This document shows positions 35,787 through 45,588 of a DNA stretch of 64,000 bases, piece after piece. The stretch covers positions 5,181,595-5,245,594 of the forward strand of contig NZ_KB217478.1 of NCBI RefSeq assembly GCF_000331305.1. Reading direction: 5' to 3'. Source of the DNA: Calothrix sp. PCC 7103 (GTDB lineage Bacteria; Cyanobacteriota; Cyanobacteriia; Cyanobacteriales; Nostocaceae). Positions within the stretch are counted from its first letter, which is position 1, and each line of letters begins with the position of its first letter. The notes under the pieces are model-generated. The model saw only the letters and a list, made by a program, of their open reading frames with translations, ran no database searches and was not told the origin of the DNA. The position numbers and the translations under genes were made by a program.

Positions 35787-37337
35787 TTATTTGTCTTGCA
35801 CTAATTTGAAGTAATATCCAGAATTGGGTTTATTCGTGTCAGGCGCTGTTACTTGAACTAATTTTACTCTATCTTTGGGTGTGCTGCTGATGTCACAATC
35901 AAATTGCAGAGTTTCACCAGAAGCTGCGGTAGCTTTAAAATCTTTTTTACAGATTTCTTCTTGGATAGCTTCACGGTCAACGTTACGATTTTGCACTTGT
36001 ATACCTTTGAGTGCTTGAATAAAAATTTGTGCAGCGTCATAAGAAGTAGCTGTTTGCCAAGCTAAGTCTATTTTTCCACCCCACAGTGATAAGGCATCTT
36101 GATAAAACTTGTTTTGTTCAGTAAGCTGTGTAGCTACAGCCATAACCATTCCTTCAGCTTTTTCTCCTTGAGATAGAGTGATGCTTCTATATAAGTTACT
36201 AACATCGCCGATTAATTGTACAGATTTACCTGAACTTTTCGGAGGCATTGCGGATATTATATTTAAGGCACTTTCTCTGGAGTTGAAGTTAGGTAGTATT
36301 AATATTGCTTCGGCGCCTTTTTGAATGACTCCATCAACTTTTCCTTTATCGAAGAATTTATCGTCTAATGTCGCTATATCGATGCTGTCGATAACTTCTC
36401 TGCCTTGCGATTTGTTTTCAAAGAACTTCATAAAATCTCTTCTTAGCTCTTGGCTATAAGTGATTTCTTTAGAAGAGTCATAGAAAATTGCGACCTTTTT
36501 AATATTTTGACGCTCTAAATAATCAGCTAATTGCTTTTGGGCGATTTCCGAATCTGTGTCAGTACGGAATACATAGCGTTTGCGATTATCGGGATTCAAT
36601 GCATAATCGCTTCTATTCAGGTCAGAATATATGCCAGTTGGGGCAATAAATACAAGCTTTTCTTTAGCATATAGCGGCGCCGCAATTTTACTAACCGGGC
36701 TTAAACGATGACCAATTACACCAACAATATTTTTATTACTTATTAGTTGTCTTGCAACATTTGCAGCATTGTTTCTATTATCATTATCATCTACAATCAA
36801 TAATTTAATGCGCTTGCCGTTGATTCTTTTATCAGGTTGATTAATTTCTTCTTGTGCTTGTGCAAACCCACGTAACATTTCTAATGCATTTGCAGGATGT
36901 CTATTGGCGCCACCTCTGTTAAAGTTATTTTGAGGAATAGCTGGGACTGCCACGGCAATTGTATATGCTTCCTCGGCGCCAATTTTAGCATTGTTTAAAT
37001 AAATTCTTGTTTCTGGTGCATTTCGCTGTATAGTCAAAGCTTCTTCAAAAAATTTCGCAGCTTCCGGATAGTTTTTATCAGCCATTGCTCTAACACCATT
37101 CTCTTTCGCACTTTGGAAAGAAGTATTATCAATCGCTATTTCCCGCTTTAATAAAATTTTATCACCAATACTCATCTGTACATCTGAATTAGCAGTGCTG
37201 TCTGACGAACTACCTGCATTAGATGTATTTGTAGGAGATTGTGTGATATTTTTTAAACTCCAAAATCCAATTCCTAAAATAATAGATGCAAGGGCAATAG
37301 CTATATTTAGTTTGACAAAATCTTTATTGTGTTGCAT
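35787..37337 (-). CDS. Membrane-anchored periplasmic-binding (LivJ-type) receptor protein
   Basis: 516 aa. An N-terminal anchor (LNIAIALASIILGIGFWSL) is followed by a short TPR-like segment (KENGVRAMADKNYPEAAKFFEEAL, about 78-101). From about residue 120 there is a branched-chain amino acid-type periplasmic-binding fold (IAVAVPAIPQNN, VGVIGHRLSPVSKIAAPLYAKEKLVFIAPTG, KKVAIFYDSSKEITYSQELRRDF). No permease or ATPase genes are adjacent, so a sensor role is more likely than transport. It lies between two paralogous Ser/Thr kinases on the same strand. Confidence 0.85.
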   Translation of the reverse strand: MQHNKDFVKLNIAIALASIILGIGFWSLKNITQSPTNTSNAGSSSDSTANSDVQMSIGDKILLKREIAIDNTSFQSAKENGVRAMADKNYPEAAKFFEEALTIQRNAPETRIYLNNAKIGAEEAYTIAVAVPAIPQNNFNRGGANRHPANALEMLRGFAQAQEEINQPDKRINGKRIKLLIVDDNDNRNNAANVARQLISNKNIVGVIGHRLSPVSKIAAPLYAKEKLVFIAPTGIYSDLNRSDYALNPDNRKRYVFRTDTDSEIAQKQLADYLERQNIKKVAIFYDSSKEITYSQELRRDFMKFFENKSQGREVIDSIDIATLDDKFFDKGKVDGVIQKGAEAILILPNFNSRESALNIISAMPPKSSGKSVQLIGDVSNLYRSITLSQGEKAEGMVMAVATQLTEQNKFYQDALSLWGGKIDLAWQTATSYDAAQIFIQALKGIQVQNRNVDREAIQEEICKKDFKATAASGETLQFDCDISSTPKDRVKLVQVTAPDTNKPNSGYYFKLVQDK

Positions 37338-37408
37338 GGTAATTAACCTTTGGATATAGATATTGAATTGTCATTCTGAGCGTAAAACTCTCATTTTGAG
37401 TGTAAAAC

Positions 37409-37483
37409 TGTCATTCTGAGCGTAGCGAAGAATCTCGTTAATATTGAATATTTATTAGATGCTTCACTACGTTCAGCATGACA
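37409..37483. repeat. Inverted repeat of the TGTCATTCTGAGCG family
   Basis: 27-bp arms 37409-37435 and 37457-37483 (about 22 of 27 complementary), with two partial extra left arms just upstream (37369, 37388). It matches the tandem units at 32418 and the inverted repeat at 43482. It lies between the binding-protein and second kinase genes. Confidence 0.8.
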
Positions 37484-37487
37484 ATTG

Positions 37488-38840
37488 CTAATGAGCAAAT
37501 GTAAGTAATTGATAAATAAGTTGAGATAATCCAATTACGACGATGCTAAAAACCCCCAATAAAAAAGCAAAAAAAGCTACTAATAAATGATTATTTGCTA
37601 AATTAAAGCCCAAAATTGGAACAGATTGTAACATAGACAGTGACACTAGCACAAACGTAAATGTGCCGCCTACAAGAATGAACAAATGTTTTTTATTTAT
37701 AATTTGTTTATATTGAGCATAAATCAAACCACCTAAAATAATAGCTACCAGCCCAAGTCCTATACCCGGAAGCAAATTATTTAAAAAAACAGCTAATAAC
37801 CCAATCTCAAAACCTGTTAAAAACGGCGCCAGTAACCACTGATAACTAGAAAAATCTGGTTGATAAGTTTTTTGTTTTAAAACAGTCAGCACTTCTTTAG
37901 CCGACTGGAACCTTTCAATAGGCTTTTCTTTAAGCATTCGTTCTAAAATATTAGCAAGCTTATCACTAATATTTACAGATTGGCGCCAGTTCCAAGTATT
38001 CGTATAAGAATCTATAAAAGACGTTGGTTGTTTAGCGGTTAGTAGAAATAAACAACTCGCTGCAAGAGCATATAAATCTGATGATGGAAACACTGCACGT
38101 CCATCCGTTTGTTCAGGTGGTGCAAAACCAGGTGTGTAAACATTAGTAACAGCTTCAGAGGGCATATTACTTATAGAATTTTCGCTACTGTGTTTTGTTC
38201 CAACAGCAACTACTTGCTTAACGGCGCCAAAATCAACAAGATATAACTTACCGTCGCGTGAGCGCATTGTATTGGACGGTTTAATATCCCGGTGAATAGA
38301 GCCATTATTATGGACAAAATCTAAAATTTCTAAAACAGCTTCTAGTACCTCAGTAACTTCAGCTTCCGAAAACTTGCCCTTGCTGTAGAGTTCTTGTTCT
38401 AAATTTACACCATCAATATATTGCTGCACCAAATAGAACAACTCAATAGGTTCTTCAGTAGTGGGAGGTTCCAACGCAAAAAACGCAAACAACTCTGGAA
38501 TTTGCGGATGGGCGCCTAATTTCTCTAGAACTTCAGCTTCGCGATGAAATAGCTGTGTAACTTTCTTGATTTGTTCAGGCTTAAAATTAACAGATGGCTG
38601 CAACTGCTTAACTACACACTCCCGCATTCCCGGAGTTCGACGGTCACAACTCAAAAAAGCGGCGCCGAAACCACCTTGCCCCAACTTTCTTATGGGTACA
38701 TAGCGACCATCTAAAATCAGGGGCATCCCGCAACTGACACAAAACTTTTGCGGAATATTCTTAAGAGCAACAACATTATCTAAATCAGGAAAAGAGTTAA
38801 TCGGTTTTGGGCAGCCAGGACGAGTGCAACAAATATCCAA
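37488..38840 (-). CDS. Serine/threonine protein kinase, paralogue of the 34134 gene
   Basis: About 450 aa and clearly related end to end to the other kinase: the same Cys-rich opening (LDICCTRPGCPKPINSFP), the Hanks motifs QGGFGAAF, HRDIKPSNTM, LVDFGAVKQVV and GFAPPEQTDG, and the same C-terminal membrane helices. I use TTG at 38840 as start because GGAGG is 5 bp upstream; a TTG at 38852 would overlap that ribosome-binding site. The duplication must be old enough for many substitutions, and the binding-protein gene sits between the copies. Confidence 0.9.
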   Translation of the reverse strand: MDICCTRPGCPKPINSFPDLDNVVALKNIPQKFCVSCGMPLILDGRYVPIRKLGQGGFGAAFLSCDRRTPGMRECVVKQLQPSVNFKPEQIKKVTQLFHREAEVLEKLGAHPQIPELFAFFALEPPTTEEPIELFYLVQQYIDGVNLEQELYSKGKFSEAEVTEVLEAVLEILDFVHNNGSIHRDIKPSNTMRSRDGKLYLVDFGAVKQVVAVGTKHSSENSISNMPSEAVTNVYTPGFAPPEQTDGRAVFPSSDLYALAASCLFLLTAKQPTSFIDSYTNTWNWRQSVNISDKLANILERMLKEKPIERFQSAKEVLTVLKQKTYQPDFSSYQWLLAPFLTGFEIGLLAVFLNNLLPGIGLGLVAIILGGLIYAQYKQIINKKHLFILVGGTFTFVLVSLSMLQSVPILGFNLANNHLLVAFFAFLLGVFSIVVIGLSQLIYQLLTFAH

Positions 38841-39125
38841 ACTATCCTCCAACAGCTTTTATAACATGTAACTACATACTGCTCCTGTTTATGTATCTAT
38901 TCATTCAACATAAGTCAGAACAATATTAACTACGCTACACACGCACTATATCTATTCATAACTTTACATTTCTTAAAATATATTTACTCTTGTTAACTTA
39001 TAAACACACAAAATAACACATGTAGCACAGGCGTCTCATAAGAAGTGGAATTTTTTCGTGGCACCACACACCCTACCATACCGTAATGGCAGGCGCCAAC
39101 CTCTCAGAATTAATGACACGAACTA

Positions 39126-41237
39126 CTAGGACTTCTGTTTTAGCGGTATTTCAATCCAAAATTCTGTTCTTCCCTGCGTTGATTTAAACTTTAATATGCC
39201 TCCGTGTTCGCGCGCGATTATTTGGTAGCTAATCGACAGTCCAAGTCCCGTGCCTTTACCGACAGGCTTAGTCGTAAAAAATGGGTTAAAAATGTTTGGC
39301 TGCGCCGATTCAGGTATGCCCTCTCCATTATCGGTAATGGTGATAATAACTCGTCCCTTTTCTTCTAAATAAGTGCCAATTTCAATTCTGGGATTAGCAG
39401 GGCTACTTGCCGTTTCCAAAGCATCAATGGCGTTGGAGACTATATTCATAAACACTTGATTAAGCTGCCCAGCGTAGCACTCCACTTCTGGCAAGTTGCC
39501 ATAGTTTTTGACAATTTCAATCTCTCTATTGGCTTTAGTTTTCAGACGACTTTTTAGAATCAGTAGGGTAGAATCAAGACCTTCATGGATATTAACTGCT
39601 TTCATTTCCGCTTCGTCAAGACGCGAAAAACTACGCAAAGATAAGACAATCTCGCGAATCCGCTCGGCTCCAAGCTTCATGGAGGAGAGCATAAGTGGTA
39701 AATCAGTAATAATGTATTGATAGTCAATCTCCTCCATTTGCTCTAGCAGTTCTGGCGAGGGGTTAGGATAAACTTGCTGGTAACATTCTAGTAACCTCAT
39801 TAGGTCTTGAATGTATTCATTGGTATGAGTTAGGTTGCCATAGATAAAATTGACCGGATTATTTATTTCGTGGGCGATCCCCGCCACCAGTTGCCCCAGA
39901 GCTGACATTTTCTCGCTTTGAATTAATTGGCTTTGAGTGTGTTGCAATTCTTGCAAGGTAGCTTCTAACTGCTGGGCTTTTTGTTTCAAAAGAGTTTCCG
40001 AAGCTTGCAAGGCTTCAGTGGCCGCTTTGCGCTCCGTCACGTCTTCAATCACGGCCAGTAGACCAATAACTTTACTCTCCCTGTCGTGCAGAGGTATGTT
40101 GCTGATATCTAACCAAGTCAGCTTTTCCCCTTCCTGTCGTGATTTGAGAAGATGCAGCTTCGCTTGATTCGAGTCCATCACGCGGGCATCCCAAAGACGG
40201 AAAAAATCTGCCTCAAATTGGTTCCAAGCTAAATCGTAGTCAGTTTTGCCAATAATCTGGCTAGGCACTGCTACTCCTGCCATTACGGCTAACTGCTGGT
40301 TGCAGCCCAAGTAGACTGAGTTACAGTCTTTCCAGCCAATAGCTTGGGGCATGACATCGATGACTTGTTGCAAAAAAGCTTTCGAGTGGCGCAACTCTTC
40401 TTCAATATTTTTAAGCTGCGTTATGTCGCGAAAGAACCAAATCCGCCCGTAGTGAATATCTTGCGAATAAATAGGAGTGGTGTATCGATCTAAAGTGCGA
40501 CCGTCGTTAAGGACAATTTCGTCTCGACTGACCATTTCTTTATGCTGGTAGAGATAATCTACTTTCTCCAAAAATTCTTGACCATTGAGAGGTTTGGTAA
40601 GGACTAGCTCTAACATTTTACGGTCATCACCTTCTTGAACTAAAGATTCGGGAATTTGCCAAATTTCGTAGAATTTTTGGTTGTAAAAAACTACTTGATT
40701 GTTTTCATCAACGACTAAAATCCCGTCCACCCCCGCTTCCTGCTGGGCTTTTAAAAAAGCGTTACTGCGATTCAAGGCCGCTATTATTTCTTGACGTTCT
40801 GTGGCTTTAGCGGCTAAGTCATCATTGGCTTTAGACAGTTCAAGGGTGCGCTCTACTACTAAAAACTCTAACTCAGTATTGAGGGTTTTGAGTTCCTTGT
40901 TGGCTACTTCTAATCTTTCCTGTGCCTGATTTAATAAAAGCGGAGCATCGACTAGAAAAGAAAAGTAGCGGCGCAGAGCAATATAGGTAATGGCCACACT
41001 GGCGGTCATTAAATCGACCCCGACTTGAAATTTAAGTAAGAGTGGGGAGTGTTGACTACTCATCATCAACACGTGTCCCCCGTGCCCAAGGGCGCAACTG
41101 AAGAAAACTAAGATGGTGGCCAGCACCAGCGAATTTTTCTGCTCTCCGCGCAGGAAAGGCAGCAGGATTAAAAAAGCAATGATGAAGTAACACAGCGAGA
41201 TGATGCTGTTAGTTGCAATTAGTAGTTCGTTTAACAT
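39126..41237 (-). CDS. Sensor histidine kinase with ETR1-like membrane domain and PAS domains
   Basis: 703 aa. Three N-terminal spans contain FFSCALGHGGH (Cys48-x3-His52), the spacing of the copper ligands in ethylene-receptor-type domains. The helix-1 Asp of such receptors appears to be replaced by Asn/Ser. Then come a coiled coil, two PAS domains (about 155-275 and 285-410), HisKA (LVAGIAHEINNPVNF) and HATPase_c (N-box NIVSNAIDAL, DNGEGIP, GKGTGLGLS). It has no receiver domain and no response regulator next to it. Codon use looks more GC-rich than its neighbours and the gene lies in a 2.4-kb interval without GGCGCC, suggesting transfer. Confidence 0.88.
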   Translation of the reverse strand: MLNELLIATNSIISLCYFIIAFLILLPFLRGEQKNSLVLATILVFFSCALGHGGHVLMMSSQHSPLLLKFQVGVDLMTASVAITYIALRRYFSFLVDAPLLLNQAQERLEVANKELKTLNTELEFLVVERTLELSKANDDLAAKATERQEIIAALNRSNAFLKAQQEAGVDGILVVDENNQVVFYNQKFYEIWQIPESLVQEGDDRKMLELVLTKPLNGQEFLEKVDYLYQHKEMVSRDEIVLNDGRTLDRYTTPIYSQDIHYGRIWFFRDITQLKNIEEELRHSKAFLQQVIDVMPQAIGWKDCNSVYLGCNQQLAVMAGVAVPSQIIGKTDYDLAWNQFEADFFRLWDARVMDSNQAKLHLLKSRQEGEKLTWLDISNIPLHDRESKVIGLLAVIEDVTERKAATEALQASETLLKQKAQQLEATLQELQHTQSQLIQSEKMSALGQLVAGIAHEINNPVNFIYGNLTHTNEYIQDLMRLLECYQQVYPNPSPELLEQMEEIDYQYIITDLPLMLSSMKLGAERIREIVLSLRSFSRLDEAEMKAVNIHEGLDSTLLILKSRLKTKANREIEIVKNYGNLPEVECYAGQLNQVFMNIVSNAIDALETASSPANPRIEIGTYLEEKGRVIITITDNGEGIPESAQPNIFNPFFTTKPVGKGTGLGLSISYQIIAREHGGILKFKSTQGRTEFWIEIPLKQKS

Positions 41238-41734
41238 TTAAATAACCGTAAAATTACTGACATAAAATAACTGAAGCCTTTGGCAGCAAAATTTCTTAAT
41301 CTTAGGATACCCAAGTCATAACCCCTAATCACGACTAATTAATTTTAAGTATCTTGCGGGATCAAGTCCGAAAATACTAACTTGTAATGTTACAAAGCCA
41401 AAGTTCAAAACCCTTGTCAGGGTGCAAGTAAGTAAAGTCTCAAATTAGAATGTTTGTGCTTTGCGGTTCGATATACCAACATTATTTTTTACAATTCAAT
41501 TACGAATGCCATAGCATTAATATATGTATTAAGTAAGCGGCGCCAACTTCTCTCTGTATCCGAACAGTCTCTGTGGTAATTATTATTACTTTAAAAATTT
41601 TGTTTTAATTCATGACAGCACAGGCGAGACGCCTATGCTACATTTATGTTTCTAGATGCACGTTTTGTAATAGAGTAAATAGATTACTTGTATGGGCGCC
41701 AACAAAGAACGAAGGTGGCGCGTAGGGAATCGAA
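41238..41734. other. Intergenic region between the histidine kinase and ilvD
   Basis: About 500 bp, divergent, so it holds both promoters. It has GGCGCC sites near 41539 and 41696, but no gene or structured RNA that I can recognise. Confidence 0.5.
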
Positions 41735-43426
41735 ATGTCACAAAATTTTAGAAGTCAGGCTATTACTCAAGGGGTGCAGCGTTCGCCAAACCGCGCAATG
41801 CTCCGCGCTACGGGTTTTCAGGATGAGGATTTTAATAAGGCGATAGTTGGTGTTGCTAATGCCTACAGTACCATTACCCCTTGTAACATGGGGTTGAATG
41901 ATTTGGCGGTACGCGCACAGGATGGTATTCGTGCCAGTGGTGGAATGCCGCAGGTGTTCGGTACGATTACCGTTAGCGATGGTATTTCTATGGGAACTGA
42001 GGGGATGAAATATTCCCTGGTCTCGCGCGAGGTTATTGCTGACTCTATCGAAACCGCTTGTAACGGTGAGAGTATGGACGGAGTACTCACTATTGGCGGT
42101 TGCGATAAAAATATGCCCGGTTCGATGATAGCTATTGCTCGCATGAATATCCCGGCTATTTTTGTTTACGGTGGTACGATTAAACCTGGTAGTTATAGAG
42201 AATGTGACTTAACAGTTGTTAGTTCGTTTGAAGCTGTCGGCGCCTTTAAAGCTGGTAAAATTCCCGAAAGCGAATTAATGGAGATTGAAAAACGTGCTTG
42301 TCCAGGCGCCGGTTCGTGTGGTGGTATGTATACAGCAAATACCATGTCTTCAGCGTTTGAAGCAATGGGAATGAGCTTACCTTATTCTTCTACAATGTCC
42401 GCCGAAGATGCGGAAAAAGCCGAAAGTGCTGAAAAGTCTGGTTACGTTTTAGTAGAAGCAATTAAACAACAGCTTTTACCTCGCCATATCATTACCCGTA
42501 AATCTATCGAAAACGCAATTTCGGTAATTATGGCAATTGGTGGTTCTACCAATGCAGTACTACATTTTCTCGCTATCGCCCACGCTGCGGAAGTACCTTT
42601 AGTATTAGATGACTTTGAAACTATTCGCGCACGTGTACCTGTACTATGCGATTTAAAACCCAGTGGTCGCTATGTAGCAACAGATTTACATCGCGCAGGT
42701 GGCATTCCTCAAGTTATGAAAATGCTACTAGACCATGATTTATTACATAGCGATTGTATTACCATTACCGGGCAAACAGTAGCAGAAGTTCTCAAAGATA
42801 TTCCTTCTGAACCACCTGCAAATCAAGATATTATCCGTCCTTGGTCAAAGCCAATGTACGCACAAGGACATTTAGCGATTTTAAAAGGTAACTTAGCAAC
42901 AGAAGGCGCCGTTGCGAAAATTACAGGTGTAAAAATACCGCAAATAACAGGTTCAGCGCGCGTATTTGAATCTGAAGAAGAATGTTTAAATGCTATCCTT
43001 GCCGATAAAATTAAACCAGGTGATATATTAGTTATCCGCTACGAAGGTCCGAAAGGTGGCCCCGGAATGCGCGAAATGCTTGCTCCCACTTCCGCTATTA
43101 TTGGCGCCGGTTTAGGTGACTCGGTAGGATTAATTACCGATGGTCGCTTCTCTGGTGGTACCTATGGCATGGTCGTTGGACACGTGGCGCCTGAAGCAGC
43201 AGTCGGCGGTACAATTGCACTGGTAAAAGAAGGTGATAGTATTACTATCGATTCACCCGCGCGGTTATTGCAGTTGAATATATCTGAAGAAGAACTAGCC
43301 TCCCGTCGCGCAAATTGGAAACCAAAACCACCACGCTATACAAAAGGTACCTTGGCTAAATATGCCAAATTAGTTGCTTCGAGTAGTTTGGGCGCCGTAA
43401 CTGATTTAAATTTGTTTGAAGGTTAA
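41735..43426 (+). CDS. ilvD: Dihydroxy-acid dehydratase
   Basis: Last common step of valine and isoleucine synthesis. 563 aa, full length. The iron-sulphur cluster Cys residues are in GGCDKNMPG and [17 protein letters not shown], with the catalytic region [19 protein letters not shown] near the C-terminus. The gene is rich in GGCGCC sites. It stands alone. Confidence 0.97.
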   Translation: MSQNFRSQAITQGVQRSPNRAMLRATGFQDEDFNKAIVGVANAYSTITPCNMGLNDLAVRAQDGIRASGGMPQVFGTITVSDGISMGTEGMKYSLVSREVIADSIETACNGESMDGVLTIGGCDKNMPGSMIAIARMNIPAIFVYGGTIKPGSYRECDLTVVSSFEAVGAFKAGKIPESELMEIEKRACPGAGSCGGMYTANTMSSAFEAMGMSLPYSSTMSAEDAEKAESAEKSGYVLVEAIKQQLLPRHIITRKSIENAISVIMAIGGSTNAVLHFLAIAHAAEVPLVLDDFETIRARVPVLCDLKPSGRYVATDLHRAGGIPQVMKMLLDHDLLHSDCITITGQTVAEVLKDIPSEPPANQDIIRPWSKPMYAQGHLAILKGNLATEGAVAKITGVKIPQITGSARVFESEEECLNAILADKIKPGDILVIRYEGPKGGPGMREMLAPTSAIIGAGLGDSVGLITDGRFSGGTYGMVVGHVAPEAAVGGTIALVKEGDSITIDSPARLLQLNISEEELASRRANWKPKPPRYTKGTLAKYAKLVASSSLGAVTDLNLFEG

Positions 43427-43481
43427 CAGTTAAAAGTTAGAAGTTAGGAGTTAAGATTTAGGAGTTAGAGAAGGTACAAAC

Positions 43482-43557
43482 TGTCATTCTGAGCGCGGCG
43501 AAGAATCTCTAAGGTTTCGATAATTTATAGAGATGCTTCACTACGTTCAGCATGACA
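43482..43557. repeat. Inverted repeat of the TGTCATTCTGAGCG family
   Basis: Left arm from 43482 and right arm 43531-43557 pair over about 27 bp, with an inner ATCTCT/AGAGAT extension. It lies 56 bp after ilvD and could serve as its terminator. The flanking DNA also holds short TTAGGAGTTA tandem runs. Confidence 0.8.
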
Positions 43558-43689
43558 TGGAAAAAAACTTCTGAGTGACATCCTTTGGCTTGATGACTTA
43601 AACCATAAATTTTTTATTTTTACTTTTATCTTGATTTTAAAAAAGATATTTACTGCTAACTTGATTTATAAGTAATTTCAAAAGTTTCC

Positions 43690-44094
43690 CTAAAATTGTG
43701 TAATCTGTAGTTTGACTCCAGAATCTAGTTTAGGTACTGTAAAATATTGAAGTTTTTCGCCTAATTCGGGTGTTTGTGTCTTCTCTACTGTTGGACATTC
43801 TCTAAAAAACGAACCTGGGTCATTAAGTATTTCTTGCGCGTCAATTCTACGGCATTGGTCTTCGCGTACTATAGATATTGAGCTTGCTGATTGATTAAAA
43901 GTGTCTGTTTGCTCTATGCGATTACCCCACTTACTATCAATTGTCGCTGGTTGTGTCGTCAATATCCCAGCTTGATTATATTCTGGTGTTTGCTCAGTAC
44001 TTAGCATTCTCTCGTTCTGTGCAAAAGCGCGCGGTGTTACTATATTTAGCGCTACACCTGTTACAATGCCTATCATCAACGATTTCTTTAACAT
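43690..44094 (-). CDS. Small secreted protein of unknown function
   Basis: 134 aa with a classical signal peptide (KKSLMIGIVTGVALNIVTPRAFA, cleavage before Q). The mature part contains one Cys pair (DQCRRID, RECPTVEK). No domain recognised. Upstream of it, 44095-44377 holds a diverged GGGTGGGCATCCC repeat (44311-44360) and nothing else that I can see. Confidence 0.6.
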   Translation of the reverse strand: MLKKSLMIGIVTGVALNIVTPRAFAQNERMLSTEQTPEYNQAGILTTQPATIDSKWGNRIEQTDTFNQSASSISIVREDQCRRIDAQEILNDPGSFFRECPTVEKTQTPELGEKLQYFTVPKLDSGVKLQITQF

Positions 44095-44377
44095 AGATTT
44101 AAGCTTTGATTCCTATTGCCTATATTAACGAGTATAGCTATAGGGCATCACAAATGTAAGTGGGATTGTTGTTAATAGATATAGAAATTTTAGTTGAAAT
44201 TTTATTTGTGATAATAAGTAAAACTGCTGTTAAGTGGAGTTTATTATTTATTTATTTGCCGTAAGAATACTTATTAACTTCTAAATACAAATGCTCAAAC
44301 TTTTCTTATGGGGTGGGCATCCCGAACCACCCCGTGTTTAGAATGGGCATCCTTGCCCATTCGATAAGAATCAACAA

Positions 44378-45097
44378 TTAATGCCAAGCAGGATGTGCTA
44401 GGAGTGAGGCTATTACACGCACACCACGAAGCTGGTTTGATAGGGGCAAATGACCTTTCGGCGCCTTAATCAAATCCCATACAAACTCATTCGGGTATCT
44501 TGTCCAGTTATTACCAGATTTCCAGCCAATTTTTGTCCAGAGGTTATCCCAGTTTTTACCGAGAGAAAGCCAAATTTCACGCTGTACCGAAAAACCAAAT
44601 TTTCCTTCCGAGTGAATAAGCCATAACTGATTTATGGTTTGTAAATCGGTTATAGGAAAACTTTCTACCTCAGTAAAATATAACCACTTACGTGCGCTCG
44701 CACCAGAACCCGCAAGTTCGCACATCTTTTGCATTGTCATTTTGTCGGCAGCTTGAAAATCCTGAACAGCTAGTAACTGTTGTAAAGGACTATAATCTAT
44801 ACCACATTCTGATTTTAGTGGTACTACACCAGTGGGAAAATACGTTTGTAAAAATTCTCTAGCTTTGCCATATTCAGAATTAAACAATATTTGATATACT
44901 TTGCCATCTACCAAACTAACTGGAGTCTGGCGCCGATTATATAAAAATTCCATTAATATATCGAATCCATTATCACCGCGACTAACTAACTGGGGAATCA
45001 GCTGTTGTTGAGCTTGAAAAGACCCATCAATTAACTGGACACGGAGTGAATCAATATCACTTGGATAGCTTGATAAAATCATTGGGTCTGTGGTCAT
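44378..45097 (-). CDS. gun4: Gun4 porphyrin-binding regulator of chlorophyll synthesis
   Basis: Binds protoporphyrin IX and Mg-protoporphyrin and stimulates magnesium chelatase. 239 aa: an N-terminal helical domain (LRVQLIDGSFQAQQQLIPQLVSRG), then the Gun4 core (IDYSPLQQLL, CELAGSGASARKWLYFTEVESFP, FGFSVQREIWLSLG, GWKSGNNWTRYP, GHLPLSNQLRGVRV), as in the Synechocystis protein. It is not phycobilisome- or chelatase-linked here. Its start overlaps by 4 bp (ATGA) the stop of a truncated IscB frame, so it may be translationally coupled to that remnant. Confidence 0.93.
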   Translation of the reverse strand: MTTDPMILSSYPSDIDSLRVQLIDGSFQAQQQLIPQLVSRGDNGFDILMEFLYNRRQTPVSLVDGKVYQILFNSEYGKAREFLQTYFPTGVVPLKSECGIDYSPLQQLLAVQDFQAADKMTMQKMCELAGSGASARKWLYFTEVESFPITDLQTINQLWLIHSEGKFGFSVQREIWLSLGKNWDNLWTKIGWKSGNNWTRYPNEFVWDLIKAPKGHLPLSNQLRGVRVIASLLAHPAWH

Positions 45098-45330
45098 GCA
45101 ATTTCTCTGAAAAATACAGCAAGTACGCTTATCAATAATAATCCGGCAATTTTTAGCTCATACCCGATATTATCAAAATTATTTACTGCATGTTTTAGCA
45201 CGATTGTAAAGGGGTATAATCGAAAAACGGCAGCTTGATTTTTAGTCAAAAGCTTTCTGGCTTTTGCTGGTGGAATCGGGTGTAAAGGTCGTTGAGTTGA
45301 ATCAATAACAAAAACATAATTTTGTGACAT
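45094..45330 (-). pseudogene. Truncated IscB/IsrB, N-terminal RRXRR-type domain only
   Basis: 78-aa frame whose first about 45 residues match the N-terminus of IscB-family RNA-guided nucleases: YVFVIDSTQRPLHPIPPAKA, RKLLTKNQAAVFRLYPFT, IVLK. The RuvC, bridge-helix and HNH parts are missing. After a short bridge the frame ends in a hydrophobic tail (LLLISVLAVFF) unlike IscB. AGGGAGAGACAGCG precedes the ATG. The stop overlaps the gun4 start. It cannot be an active nuclease; it may be a decaying remnant or a small protein retained for coupling with gun4. Confidence 0.7.
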
Positions 45331-45543
45331 CGCTGTCTCTCCCTTTTGAAGGGGTAATGTTTGCCTCGGTAATGTTAGATGAGCTTTTTTGACCAGCAGC
45401 ACTCCCACTTAAAACAGTCGTAGTTAGGCTATTAAACCTTCGCTTAACTACTGATAACAGTTGCCTGAAACTGGCGGTAATTTCAGGGTGTATTGACCCA
45501 CCTAACGTAGTCTTTATTTCAAGACTGAACCTGCATCCTACCA
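45331..45543 (-). ncRNA. Candidate omega RNA (HEARO-type) upstream of truncated iscB
   Basis: About 210 bp of gene-free, structure-prone sequence directly 5' of the IscB start on its strand, where IscB omega (HEARO) RNAs are normally encoded. It contains pairing segments such as CCCTGAAATTACCGCC/AGTTTCAGGC and ends in CTCATCTAACATTACC near the start codon. An open frame across it has no protein-like character. I assign it by position and base-pairing potential only; a covariance search would confirm it. Confidence 0.5.
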
Positions 45544-45588
45544 ACTAGTAAGCTTTGATAATTGTAGGTATTATCAAAGCTTACTAGT
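45544..45588. repeat. Perfect 19-bp hairpin with 7-nt loop
   Basis: Arms 45544-45562 and 45570-45588 are perfectly complementary, with loop TGTAGGT. It lies exactly between the candidate omega RNA and a truncated small gene, whose stop codon it supplies. It could be the end of an IS200/IS605-type element or a bidirectional terminator. Confidence 0.85.

Noticed and set aside
45302-45544. 80-aa minus-strand frame upstream of the IscB remnant
   Set aside because: It covers the structured candidate omega RNA, overlaps the IscB start and has no recognisable protein character.
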